The notes below the pieces were generated by a model, which did not search any database, had not been told where the DNA came from, and saw nothing but the letters and a program-made list of their open reading frames with translations. Of a stretch of 64,000 nucleotides of DNA, positions 50,883 through 59,337 are shown piece after piece. The stretch is from positions 1 to 64,000 of the forward strand of contig DATJWB010000273.1 of NCBI GenBank assembly GCA_035501495.1, in the 5' to 3' direction. Positions within the stretch are counted from its first letter, which is position 1; the number at the start of each line of letters is the position of its first letter. Made by a program: the position numbers and the translations under genes. This DNA comes from JAIQFL01 sp035501495 (GTDB lineage Bacteria; Acidobacteriota; Terriglobia; Bryobacterales; Bryobacteraceae).

Positions 50883-53054
50883 ATGGTGGGCCCCTATCGC
50901 ATCGACGCGCTGCTCGGCGCCGGCGGCATGGGAGAAGTCTACCGCGCGTGGGACGAGCGGCTGCAACGCGACGTCGCCCTCAAGTTCCTGGCCCGCGAAT
51001 TCCTGAGTGACGAAGGCGCCGTGGAGCGCTTCCAGCGCGAAGCCCGCACCGCCTCCGCGCTGAGCCATCCCAACATCTGCACGATTTACGATGTTGGCGA
51101 GTTGGAAGGCCGTCCTTATATCGCCATGGAGTACCTGGAAGGCCAGAACCTGCGCGCACGGCTAGGCGGCGCGGCTCTGCCGCCGCGGGAGGCGTTCGAT
51201 TACGCCATCCAGATTGCCGAAGGTCTGTCTGCCGCGCATCCGAAAGGAACCGTGCACCGCGATTTGAAGCCCGAAAACATCTGGGTGACGCGCGAGGGCG
51301 GGATCCGGATTCTGGACTTCGGGCTGGCCAAGCCCATCGAACCGGCGCCCCATCCCGAAACCGGCGACGCGCCGGCGCCTTCCGACCAGGGGCGGATGCT
51401 CGGAACCGTGGGCTATATGTCGCCCGAGCAGGTGCGCGGCCAGCCGGTCGATCAGCGCTCCGATGTCTTTTCCTTCGGCACGCTCCTGCACGAGATGCTT
51501 TCCGGCAGGCGCGCCTTTCAGGGCAGCTCGGCCATCGACACCCTCATCGCGATTCTCAATACCGAACCGCCCGACCAGCCCGATCCCGTTGCCAACCGCC
51601 TGGTCCGGCGCTGCCTGGAAAAAGATCCCGCGCGGCGCCTTCGTTCGGCAACCGATCTGATTCCCCACCTGCAGGCCGCGCGTCAAGGGCAGGAGGTGGC
51701 AGGTGAAGATCTGCCCCGACCGGGTGTTCCACGGCGCCGGCTATTGATGGCAGGCGGCAGCGCCGCGGCCGCTGGGGCGCTTCTGGCGCTTGGGAAGTTG
51801 CTGCCCGCCAGGTGGCGCAACCGGCTGCCGTTCTCCGGCGGGCCGCGCATCACCAGGCTGGCCGTGCTGCCGCTTGCGAACCTCTCCGGCGACGCCGAGC
51901 AGGAGTACTTTGCGGACGGCATGACCGACCTGCTGATCACTGTCCTCGGCCAGATCGCCTCGCTGCGCGTGATTTCCCGCGTTTCTGTCATGCAGTTGAA
52001 AGGGACAAAGCTGCCACTTCCCGAGATCGCCAGGCAGTTGGGCGTAGAAGCCGTGATCGTCGGCAGCGTACAGTCTTCCGGCAACCGCGTGCGGATCGAT
52101 GCGCAATTGGTCGATTGCGCCACCGGCCAGGAATTGTGGACCCGGTCCTACGAGCGCGAGTTGACCGACGTGCTTGCGCTGCAAGGGGAAGTCGCGCGCG
52201 CCATCGCCGGCGAAGTTCAGGCCCGCGTGACCACCGAAGAAGCAGGGCGGCTCTCGCGAGTCCACAAGGTCGTACCGGCGGCTCTCGACGCCTACCTCCT
52301 CGGTCGCTACTATTGGGACCAATACAAGGAGGAGTCGCTGCTGAAGGCCATCGGGTATTTCGAACAGGCCATCCAGTTGGACCCCTCCTATGCTCAAGCC
52401 TATTGGGGATTGGCCGAGTGCTGGAGCGGCTTCCTGTTTACCGACTCCAGACCCTGGGCCGAGATCATCCCCAAAGCTCGGGAAGCTGCCACCAACGCCT
52501 TAGCCATCGACGATACACTGGCCGAGTCTCATCAGGCAATGGCCGTGGTGCGCTACGAGGAATGGGATTGGAAAGCCTGCGAAGACGAGGTAAAGAAAGC
52601 CATTGCTCTCAACCCGGGTTTCCCGACCTCCCACATGATGTACGCCAACATGTCGCGCCACCTCGGCCGCGTGGATCTCGGCATTGCGCAGGCCAGGCTC
52701 GCTCTCGAAGCAGACCCGCTCGCCATGCTCACCAACGGGATGCTGGGCAACGCCTACGCGAATGCGAGGCGCTACGACCAGGCCATCGCGCAGTATCTGA
52801 AGGCTCTCGACATCCACCCCGATGACACTTCATCGCAATACCAACTAGGGTGGGCTTATCTCTACAACGGGGCAATCGATAAAGGCATCGAAGCCATCCG
52901 CAAAAGCCAGCAGGCCGATGTAGATCCGAGCGTTTCCCCGGATCTTGCGTATATCAACGCGGCGACCGGAAAAACGGAAGAGGCCCGGCAATCGCTCGAT
53001 TCGCCTCCTGCAGCGAACATCACCCGACCGTGCCGACTTTCGGTGTCGTGGTAG
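50883..53054 (+). CDS. Membrane Ser/Thr protein kinase with FlgO/CadC-like and TPR domains
   Basis: 723 residues from the first ATG after the frameshift. Kinase domain 3-265: GAGGMGEVYR, catalytic K34, HRDLKPEN with D127, DFGLAKP, and GTVGYMSPEQVRGQPVDQRS. One membrane helix near 290-310 (LLMAGGSAAAAGALLALGKL). Extracytoplasmic RLAVLPLANLSGDAEQEYFA, an adenylate-cyclase-linked/FlgO-like domain, then TPR helices from 465. The C-terminus (ITRPCRLSVSW) departs from the TPR pattern, so about one further repeat set seems lost. The kinase core is intact and could be translated from here. Confidence 0.82.
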   Translation: MVGPYRIDALLGAGGMGEVYRAWDERLQRDVALKFLAREFLSDEGAVERFQREARTASALSHPNICTIYDVGELEGRPYIAMEYLEGQNLRARLGGAALPPREAFDYAIQIAEGLSAAHPKGTVHRDLKPENIWVTREGGIRILDFGLAKPIEPAPHPETGDAPAPSDQGRMLGTVGYMSPEQVRGQPVDQRSDVFSFGTLLHEMLSGRRAFQGSSAIDTLIAILNTEPPDQPDPVANRLVRRCLEKDPARRLRSATDLIPHLQAARQGQEVAGEDLPRPGVPRRRLLMAGGSAAAAGALLALGKLLPARWRNRLPFSGGPRITRLAVLPLANLSGDAEQEYFADGMTDLLITVLGQIASLRVISRVSVMQLKGTKLPLPEIARQLGVEAVIVGSVQSSGNRVRIDAQLVDCATGQELWTRSYERELTDVLALQGEVARAIAGEVQARVTTEEAGRLSRVHKVVPAALDAYLLGRYYWDQYKEESLLKAIGYFEQAIQLDPSYAQAYWGLAECWSGFLFTDSRPWAEIIPKAREAATNALAIDDTLAESHQAMAVVRYEEWDWKACEDEVKKAIALNPGFPTSHMMYANMSRHLGRVDLGIAQARLALEADPLAMLTNGMLGNAYANARRYDQAIAQYLKALDIHPDDTSSQYQLGWAYLYNGAIDKGIEAIRKSQQADVDPSVSPDLAYINAATGKTEEARQSLDSPPAANITRPCRLSVSW

Positions 53055-53161
53055 TAACGAAGATGATGGCTGCTGACGCGCTGCTTTGGGACCGCCAGGG
53101 CCAACAGCAGGATGCTGATGCGATACCGGGTAGTCTGGCTGTTCATGTTCGGGCACCAAAT

Positions 53162-53194
53162 GGAATAGCGCCAGTCGGGCGATGAAACGGTAAC
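53162..53194 (+). promoter_or_regulatory. 33-nt motif after the kinase gene (copy 2)
   Basis: Begins GGAATAGCGCCAGTCG and ends AAACGGTAAC. Same length and 25 of 33 bases shared with 49905-49937. No plus-strand gene follows it, so it is an orphan or the relic of another ECF-controlled unit. The rest of 53055-53240 shows nothing I can support. Confidence 0.4.
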
Positions 53195-53240
53195 AACCTC
53201 ACAATTATTTTTGGGTGGCGGATGTGCCCCGCGAAGCGCG

Positions 53241-54236
53241 TTACTTGGACTTGGCGCAGGTGCAGACCATCGCTTTGGTCGCTTCGGGAAGAGCCGCCAG
53301 CACCGAGGTCTTTTCCGCCGAGAGCTTCGTCGTGAAGGCCTTCGAGAAACCCACGGTCGTTACGAGGTAACGCAGGTGTGTATTGGTGCCCCAGAACGAG
53401 TGCCCCACCGAGAGGAAAACGCTCGTGGACTTGTTCACCTGGTATGCTACCGAGCCGGCGGCGTCCAGCAGTTTCGCCTGCGAGATGCGGTCGTGATTCA
53501 GATACTGCTCCACCGTCAGATTCCCAGGGAAGAGGTTGTAATCGAAATTGAGTCCGTTGTGCGTGTAGATCAGCACCGAAGATCCTTGAAACGAGATGCG
53601 CCGGTTCAGCAGATAGCCGAGCTGCAGTTCCCCGTAACTGCGCTTGGGAGCTACACCAGCGGCAACTAACGGCGACATTCCGAAGGCATATTGGCCCTGC
53701 AGGAACGCCCTGGGCAGGATCGGATTCAGGCGGCGTCCCACGTACACGCCCGCGCGATACTCCTTCTCGTCCACACCTACGGCGGCGTGGCCCAAGGTCG
53801 GATAAGCGTTGGCCGGTATCTCGGCCTGAAAGAATGGCGCGATTTTGAGCGCGCCGCGAGTTGCCGCATACCGCACGTTGAAGCGGTAATCCTGGAAGCC
53901 GCCGTGATAGCTTCCGTCGTCCAGCGCCACCTCAGTACTCGGCTGTCCCCTTACCTGCAGGTGGGGACTCGATCCGACATACTTGCCTTCAATGAAGGGC
54001 AGGCTGAATGTCACGGCTAACCTGTCGGTAAGAGAGTAGTCCGTGGAGAAATATGCTCCGTTCAGGTAGGTGTGGCCGCGATCCTGGGTCCGGCCGTCCC
54101 CAAACGCATGCAGGCGCTCTATGTCGTTCTGGTAGAACACCGTCACCGCGCCATCGCCCTTGGGCTGCAGCCACGCCTGCCCGGGCAAGCACACCGACAC
54201 CATCAGTAGAACGGGTACAGTTCCCAGAATGCGCAT
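53241..54236 (-). CDS. Outer-membrane beta-barrel-like exported protein
   Basis: 331 residues from the ATG at 54236 (GGAG 8 nt upstream); signal peptide MRILGTVPVLLMVSVCLPGQ. The mature part is a series of amphipathic beta-strands with aromatic girdles: VTVFYQNDIERLHAF, YFSTDYSLTDRLAVTFSLPF, FQDYRFNVRYAATRGALKIA, YRAGVYVGRRLNPILPRAFL, GELQLGYLLNRRISFQGSSV, SVFLSVGHSFWGTNTHLRYL. This resembles the MetA-pathway/transporter-like barrels of unknown cargo. The tail after the barrel has CTCAKSK. It follows a co-directional exported protein gene by 14 nt. Confidence 0.75.
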   Translation of the reverse strand: MRILGTVPVLLMVSVCLPGQAWLQPKGDGAVTVFYQNDIERLHAFGDGRTQDRGHTYLNGAYFSTDYSLTDRLAVTFSLPFIEGKYVGSSPHLQVRGQPSTEVALDDGSYHGGFQDYRFNVRYAATRGALKIAPFFQAEIPANAYPTLGHAAVGVDEKEYRAGVYVGRRLNPILPRAFLQGQYAFGMSPLVAAGVAPKRSYGELQLGYLLNRRISFQGSSVLIYTHNGLNFDYNLFPGNLTVEQYLNHDRISQAKLLDAAGSVAYQVNKSTSVFLSVGHSFWGTNTHLRYLVTTVGFSKAFTTKLSAEKTSVLAALPEATKAMVCTCAKSK

Positions 54237-54250
54237 CACGCTTCTCCGAG

Positions 54251-54748
54251 CTACCGGGCTCCCGCTTTGAGCTTCAGGTCCATGGCCTGGTCGATGGCGG
54301 CCAGGTAATTATCGGTATCGCCGGGCGCTTTGAGGAGGCAATGGTACTTCTTCTGGGCGGCGGACTGCTCATCTTTAGAAGCCTTATAAGCCACCGGCAG
54401 CAGCACCGGCTTCGACGGCGCCGACGAAACTTCCTGGCTCACTTCGTTCGCGTTGGTCACGTCGGCCACCACCACATCGTACTTGCCGGCTTTCAGCGCC
54501 TGATCGAGAGCAGCCGGGTTCTCCACCAGTTGCACTCGATGACCGGCCTTTTTGAATGCGGCCTGCGTCTGAAAGCTGCGGATCACCGCGGCGCCCGATC
54601 CCTGGCCCGGATAGGCGAGGATCGCGGCAGGGTGGAGCGGCTTAATCAGCCCCATTCGCGAACCCATCACCAGCATAAGCTTGTCTCCACAAGCCCAGGC
54701 AATTGTTCCGATCAGAAGCAAACCCAGAAGAACCGACGGCCTGCGCAT
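54251..54748 (-). CDS. Exported receiver-like (alpha/beta) protein
   Basis: 165 residues from the ATG at 54748 with GAGGGG upstream. Signal sequence or anchor MRRPSVLLGLLLIGTIAWAC may carry a lipobox-like end. The rest has the alternation of a response-regulator receiver fold: RVQLVENPAALDQALKAGKY, DVVVADVTNANEV, KPVLLPVAYKASKDE (Asp, Thr/Ser and Lys positions look receiver-like). A receiver-like fold outside the cytoplasm would be unusual. It might instead be a periplasmic binding protein fragment. Likely in one operon with the barrel gene. Confidence 0.6.
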   Translation of the reverse strand: MRRPSVLLGLLLIGTIAWACGDKLMLVMGSRMGLIKPLHPAAILAYPGQGSGAAVIRSFQTQAAFKKAGHRVQLVENPAALDQALKAGKYDVVVADVTNANEVSQEVSSAPSKPVLLPVAYKASKDEQSAAQKKYHCLLKAPGDTDNYLAAIDQAMDLKLKAGAR

Positions 54749-54769
54749 GGCACACCCCTCTTCCGCATC

Positions 54770-54799
54770 ACTGTACGGCAATACGTTGTAATTAGTCAA
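54770..54799 (-). promoter_or_regulatory. Promoter-like elements of the receiver-like/barrel operon
   Basis: On the minus strand TTGACT (54799-54794), 18-nt spacer, TACAGT (54775-54770), 22 nt before the ATG at 54748. Confidence 0.45.
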
Positions 54800-54940
54800 G
54801 GATCAAGTCACTCCGAGTCAGTACGGTACTCCCGTCCCGGTGCTGGGAACCTGGCCGGCTGAAACGCTCCCGGCCCCCGATTCCCGGCTGGACCCGTCAT
54901 CCCCCCGGCCATTGGCCCCCCGCCTTGCCGCTCCGGTAAG

Positions 54941-55981
54941 ATGGTCGAAGCCCCTGCGATGGAAACCACTTCGGCCGACGTTTTGTTGCGCGAATACGCG
55001 GAGTGCCCCGACCCCAAAGCGTCGGAGGCCCTTCTCGAGATGCTCGTGGTGCGGCATGCGCAACCCGGGATCCAGCGAATCGTCCGCTATAAGTTGGCCT
55101 TCCAGGGCGCCCGTGAGGCGCAGGATATCGACGATGTCGCCTCCGAGGTCCTGGTGGAACTCCTCGGGAGACTCCGCGCCATGAAGGAAGGGGGCGGCGC
55201 GGAATCGATTGGTGCGTTTTCCGGATACACCGCCGTGGCCGCCTACCATGCCTGCAACGAGTACCTTCGGCGCAAGTACCCCAACCGGCACCGCCTGAAA
55301 ACGCGCTTGCGGTATCTGCTCAATACCGAGCAGCGATTTGCCATCTGGGAGAGTTCCGCGGGCGCGTGGCTCTGCGGCTTGCGAGGCTGGCAGTCCGGGC
55401 GCCGCCCGGCCCCTTCGGAAGATGTCGTCAACCGCTGGCGGGAAAAGCTCGCCGACTTACCCCATGGCCGTGCCGGCCTTCCTCCCGGCGATCTGCTGGC
55501 GCGGATCTTCGAGCGCTTCGGCGGCCCCGTGGAATTCGACGAACTGGTCAGCATCGTGGGTCAGATCTGGGGCGTGGACGATCCGCCTGCCGCTCCCGAA
55601 AAAGCCGCGCGTGAGCTCGAAGCCTCCGGCACCGACCCGGCCACCCGCCTGGAGCTGAAACAGTGGATGGCCGAGTTGTGGGCGCAGATTCGCGACCTTC
55701 CCCAAGGCCAGCGGGCCGCCCTGCTTCTGAATTTGCGCTGCGGAGCCGAATCGTCGGCCGTGGCGCTGCTGCCGCTTACGGGAGTGGCTACCACCCGCGA
55801 GGTGGCCGATGTGCTGGGCTTTCCGGCGGAGGAATTCGCCGGGCTCTGGAACCAGTTGCCCCTCGACGACCTCGCCATCGCCGCCCGGCTCGGCATCACC
55901 CGGCAGCAGGTCATCAATTTGCGAAAATCCGCACGGGAACGCCTGACTCGCCGCATGGGCGGTAAATGTCATTTGGTCTGA
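54941..55981 (+). CDS. Sigma-70-like factor with extended middle region
   Basis: 346 residues. Region-2-like segment: AQDIDDVASEVLVELLGRLR and AFSGYTAVAAYHACNEYLRR. There is a long linker (about 140-235) and a region-4-like DNA-binding end: LPLDDLAIAARLGITRQQVI, NLRKSARERLTRRMG. It is larger than ECF factors (about 200 aa) and has an insertion with RIFERFGGPVEFDELVSIVG. It is followed 125 nt later by a double zinc-finger membrane protein, a likely anti-sigma partner. Start 54941 is the first in-frame ATG; 54959 is another. Confidence 0.75.
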   Translation: MVEAPAMETTSADVLLREYAECPDPKASEALLEMLVVRHAQPGIQRIVRYKLAFQGAREAQDIDDVASEVLVELLGRLRAMKEGGGAESIGAFSGYTAVAAYHACNEYLRRKYPNRHRLKTRLRYLLNTEQRFAIWESSAGAWLCGLRGWQSGRRPAPSEDVVNRWREKLADLPHGRAGLPPGDLLARIFERFGGPVEFDELVSIVGQIWGVDDPPAAPEKAARELEASGTDPATRLELKQWMAELWAQIRDLPQGQRAALLLNLRCGAESSAVALLPLTGVATTREVADVLGFPAEEFAGLWNQLPLDDLAIAARLGITRQQVINLRKSARERLTRRMGGKCHLV

Positions 55982-56106
55982 GTGGTAATAACGCGTGAGA
56001 ACTGCCTTCGATCTAAGCAACGAAGATAGAAACAGGAGCCGGAAGGGGAGACGGAACGCGTGTCGATACAGCCCGACCACTGCCGGCGACTGGGTTGGAT
56101 AAGGCG

Positions 56107-57177
56107 ATGACCGAGTCTGCACACTTGACCGAAGAGCAATTTGCTCAATATCGCAGCCGGACGCTGGCTCCGCTGGAACTGCTCGACGTGGACGACCATA
56201 TCGCCCATTGCGAGGCCTGCCGAGACCGCCTGTACCAGGAGCAGCGTGCCGCGACCCAACTACGGCAATTGAAAGCGGATTTCGCCGGCCACCTGGACTA
56301 CGACCAGATCGCCGCTTGCGCTGCCGGTTCTTTCCCTCCCGAAACGGCGCAACACCTCGAGGAATGCGACATGTGCCGGGCGGAGGTGGATGACCTCATC
56401 TCGTTTCGCTCGGAATTGAACAGCGCCCCGCGCGGGCCCATCCAGATACCGGTCCGGCGCATTCCCTGGCGGCTGGCCGTCGCGGCGGCGGTCCTCCTGG
56501 CCGCCGCACTCACGCTTTGGTACGTGCGGCTGGCGCCCGCGCCACCCGCGGGCGTCGCCCTCCATTCCCAACCCGCGCCCCCGGCAGAGCCGCCCCTAAC
56601 CAGTGACCAGAAGGAAGCTTTGCAACTCGCCCTCGACAGCCACAAACTCGAACGCTCCCCCATCCTCGACCGCCTGTCTTCCAAACGCGGAGTTCTGCTG
56701 GGCACCAGTCCCGAGACCGGCGGCTTCGAACTCGAGCGGCCGATTGGTACCGCGGTCGTTTCGGATCGCCCCCTCTTCGAGTGGAAAAACGTCCCCGGCG
56801 CGAGCGGTTTCGTGGTGGCCATCTTCGACGAGAACTTCGACAAGGTGATGGAGAGCCCATCCGTGACCGCCACTCAGTGGCAGCCCGAACAGCCTTTGGC
56901 GCGCGGCGGCATCTACAACTGGCAGGTGACCGCCACCGTCGGCGGGAAGACCGTGCACGCCCCCACGCCCCCCGCGCCCGAGGCGCGTTTTGCGGTGGTC
57001 GCACAGGAGACCGCCGACCAGATCCAGGCCGCCCGGCGCGACCACCCGTCCAACCACGCCCTGCTGGCCGCACTCTACGCAAAAGCGGGCGACCTGGACG
57101 ATGCCGCCAGGGAACTCGATCAACTCGCCTCGACCGATGCCGCCACTGCGGCCGCACTACGCCAGAGTCTGAAATAG
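56107..57177 (+). CDS. Membrane protein with two zinc-finger (ZAS-like) motifs, putative anti-sigma factor
   Basis: 356 residues from the ATG at 56107. Two HxxxCxxC motifs: H31-C35-C38 (HIAHCEAC) and H83-C87-C90 (HLEECDMC), as in zinc-binding anti-sigma domains, here duplicated. A single membrane helix follows at about 121-140 (LAVAAAVLLAAALTLWYVRL). The exterior part has a fibronectin-III-like stretch (PLFEWKNVPGASGFVVAIFD, GGIYNWQVTATVGGKTV) and a short TPR-like end. It likely senses envelope conditions and holds the sigma factor at 54941-55981. Confidence 0.78.
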   Translation: MTESAHLTEEQFAQYRSRTLAPLELLDVDDHIAHCEACRDRLYQEQRAATQLRQLKADFAGHLDYDQIAACAAGSFPPETAQHLEECDMCRAEVDDLISFRSELNSAPRGPIQIPVRRIPWRLAVAAAVLLAAALTLWYVRLAPAPPAGVALHSQPAPPAEPPLTSDQKEALQLALDSHKLERSPILDRLSSKRGVLLGTSPETGGFELERPIGTAVVSDRPLFEWKNVPGASGFVVAIFDENFDKVMESPSVTATQWQPEQPLARGGIYNWQVTATVGGKTVHAPTPPAPEARFAVVAQETADQIQAARRDHPSNHALLAALYAKAGDLDDAARELDQLASTDAATAAALRQSLK

Positions 57178-57315
57178 TGCGGGCCGGAGGGCCTGGCAGG
57201 AGTGCCGCTGGCGCCCTCGCCTGTTCCTTCTGATCCGCGTTGAGCATCCCGGCTTCCGCGCCCACAGGCCGCGGGTGGACCGGAGGCTTTTGGCGTCGCT
57301 ATCCTGGTCTATGCA

Positions 57316-59337
57316 TTGCACGTAGTCACCATCACACTGGGGCCCTACTTTGCCGGCGACCTGATCGGCTTCACCACCGGGCTGCTGATTGCCGCCCTGC
57401 TGCTGGTTCTGACCCTTCGCGCGGCGAAGCTGCCCGGTACCTCGGCGGCGAATATCGTCTTTGCGGTATGTGCGCTGCTCTGGACGGCGGGAGGCTTAGT
57501 GCATGCGGCGGTGCTGGCTTCCGGCATGCCGGACGAGGGCCGTCTGGCGCTGTCGGCCCAAGCTGCCCAGTTCACCGGGGCGGGCGCGTTTCTCATCCCG
57601 GTGCTCGCGCTTTGGCAGCCGTTCGCGGTCGGTGCGAAGCAGAAAAGTGCGGCGCGGATGGTCCGCATGGCAGCCTATTTGTTCGCGGCGGCCGTAGCCG
57701 CGCTGGTGTGGTCCCGTCCATTCCTTGGCGCCTGGTGGCTCCCCTTCCGCTCGTTTCATTCCTACACGGCCTATACCGCCACTCTTCTCCTGATTGCGGG
57801 AGCCGCCGCTTCGCTGCGCCGCGATTCTACACCTCGGGCTTTGTATATCCCGTCGCTCGCGATCGTCTATGCCGTCTCGATTGCCACCCTCGCCATGACC
57901 ATCGCGCAGCACTCGCACCTACGGAAGGAAACCGGTGAGGCGCTTGCCGGACTCGCCGGCCACCTCGTACTGTTGGTGGTCCTCTGTTCTTTCTTCCTGT
58001 TTGCGCGGTTCCGCCTGGCCGACGTATTCATTCGCTACGGCGTCCGCATCCTTCTGGCCGGCGTGTGGGCCGCGGTCCTGGCCTTTACGGCGCAATCGTC
58101 GTTTCTGCTGCATGTAGCCATGAACGCGCGCTCGCCGGGTGCCTTGCACGTGTTTCTGGTGATCGTGGTCGGCAACGCTCTGCTGCTTTCGTTTACCTTC
58201 GTGGACGAGCGCCTGAGCTCGCTGGTCAATCGCTGGCTGTTCCGCGCCCAGGATTACCGCGCGGTGCGCCGGCAGTTCGCGAGCAAGCTGGCGGAACTCA
58301 CCGCCGAATCGGAGATTGCGGCGGCGATGGAGGATGCTGCCCGGGTTCCCCTGCAATTGAGCGGCGCGTGCCTGCTCGCGCGCGAGAGGCTGGCCGGTGC
58401 CGCATGGCCCCCTGCCATTCTGGAAGGCGAAGTGGTGGAGATCGATTACGGCGATCCGCTGCGGCCTCTTTTGCCGATTCCCAACGTCGAGCTGCTAATT
58501 CCCATCTCTTCGGCTGGCCATGTGTCGCATGTGCTGCTGGTATCGCCCGGAGCCGCGCGGCCCGGGCTGGTGACCCACGATCTGGAGCATCTGCGCGCCG
58601 CGGCGGCGCTCTGCGGGAATCGGCTGGATGCGCTTCGCCGCGAGGAGGAGATCGTCGAACGGGAGAGCCGCGAATCGGTTCTCCAGCAGCAGGTAACGGA
58701 GGCCGAGCTGCGCGCCCTCCGGGCGCAGATCAACCCGCACTTCCTGTTCAACTCGCTGAATACGGTGGCGGACCTGATCGTGCGCGACCCGTCGCGCGCC
58801 GAAGCGATGACGCTGCGGCTGGCCAGCGTCTTCCGGCACGTGCTGGCCCACGCGGCGCGGCCCCTGATCTCCATTCGGGACGAGGTCGAGTTCCTGCGGA
58901 CGTACCTCTACATCGAAGAAGCACGGTTCGGCGACCGCCTGCAGGTGGATATCGACGTGGCGTCGGCGGTTGCGCACGAACACATGCCGTCGTTGATTCT
59001 GCAGCCCCTGGTGGAAAATGCGCTCAAGCACGGCTTGGGGCCAAAGCCTGGACCAGGCCACCTTTGGATTTCGGCCCAGGCCGAAGGGGAGCAGGTCCGT
59101 CTGCGGGTGGAGGACGACGGAATGGGGCCGGGCGCGTCTTCTGCTCAGGCTAACGGGCGTAATGTGGCGGTATCAGCCTGGCGCCCGAAATCGCCCGGGC
59201 TGGGACTGGCCAATGTTGCCGAGCGCCTTCGGACGCTGTACCACGATCGGGCCAGCGTCAGTCTGGAGCCGCGCGAAGGCGGCGGCAGCCGGGTAACCGT
59301 GCTGATTCCGCGCGGCGGTTCGGTGGACGCGGCATGA
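57316..59337 (+). CDS. LytS-type membrane sensor histidine kinase
   Basis: 673 residues as read from TTG 57316. Eight or so membrane helices cover 1-300. A linker/GAF-like part spans 310-450 (EDAARVPLQLSGACLLARER). The His_kinase (PF06580) motif LRALRAQINPHFLFNSLNTV has phospho-acceptor H475, and the ATPase end has LILQPLVENALKHGL and SPGLGLANVAERL. The start is odd: the frame is open back to 57244 with no ATG or GTG, while GGAGG lies at 57282-57286, about 30 nt before the TTG. It overlaps the response regulator by ATGA. Confidence 0.85.
   Translation: MHVVTITLGPYFAGDLIGFTTGLLIAALLLVLTLRAAKLPGTSAANIVFAVCALLWTAGGLVHAAVLASGMPDEGRLALSAQAAQFTGAGAFLIPVLALWQPFAVGAKQKSAARMVRMAAYLFAAAVAALVWSRPFLGAWWLPFRSFHSYTAYTATLLLIAGAAASLRRDSTPRALYIPSLAIVYAVSIATLAMTIAQHSHLRKETGEALAGLAGHLVLLVVLCSFFLFARFRLADVFIRYGVRILLAGVWAAVLAFTAQSSFLLHVAMNARSPGALHVFLVIVVGNALLLSFTFVDERLSSLVNRWLFRAQDYRAVRRQFASKLAELTAESEIAAAMEDAARVPLQLSGACLLARERLAGAAWPPAILEGEVVEIDYGDPLRPLLPIPNVELLIPISSAGHVSHVLLVSPGAARPGLVTHDLEHLRAAAALCGNRLDALRREEEIVERESRESVLQQQVTEAELRALRAQINPHFLFNSLNTVADLIVRDPSRAEAMTLRLASVFRHVLAHAARPLISIRDEVEFLRTYLYIEEARFGDRLQVDIDVASAVAHEHMPSLILQPLVENALKHGLGPKPGPGHLWISAQAEGEQVRLRVEDDGMGPGASSAQANGRNVAVSAWRPKSPGLGLANVAERLRTLYHDRASVSLEPREGGGSRVTVLIPRGGSVDAA

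Noticed and set aside
52862..53146. Minus-strand frame with a signal-peptide-like start (ISILLLALAVP)
   Set aside because: Overlaps the kinase 3' end by 190 nt, no ribosome-binding site and no recognisable mature domain; the hydrophobic start may be chance.
57240..57938. Alternative frame starting MSIPASAPTGRG ahead of the LytS-type kinase
   Set aside because: Arg/Cys/His-rich shadow; the kinase membrane domain is clear in the other frame.
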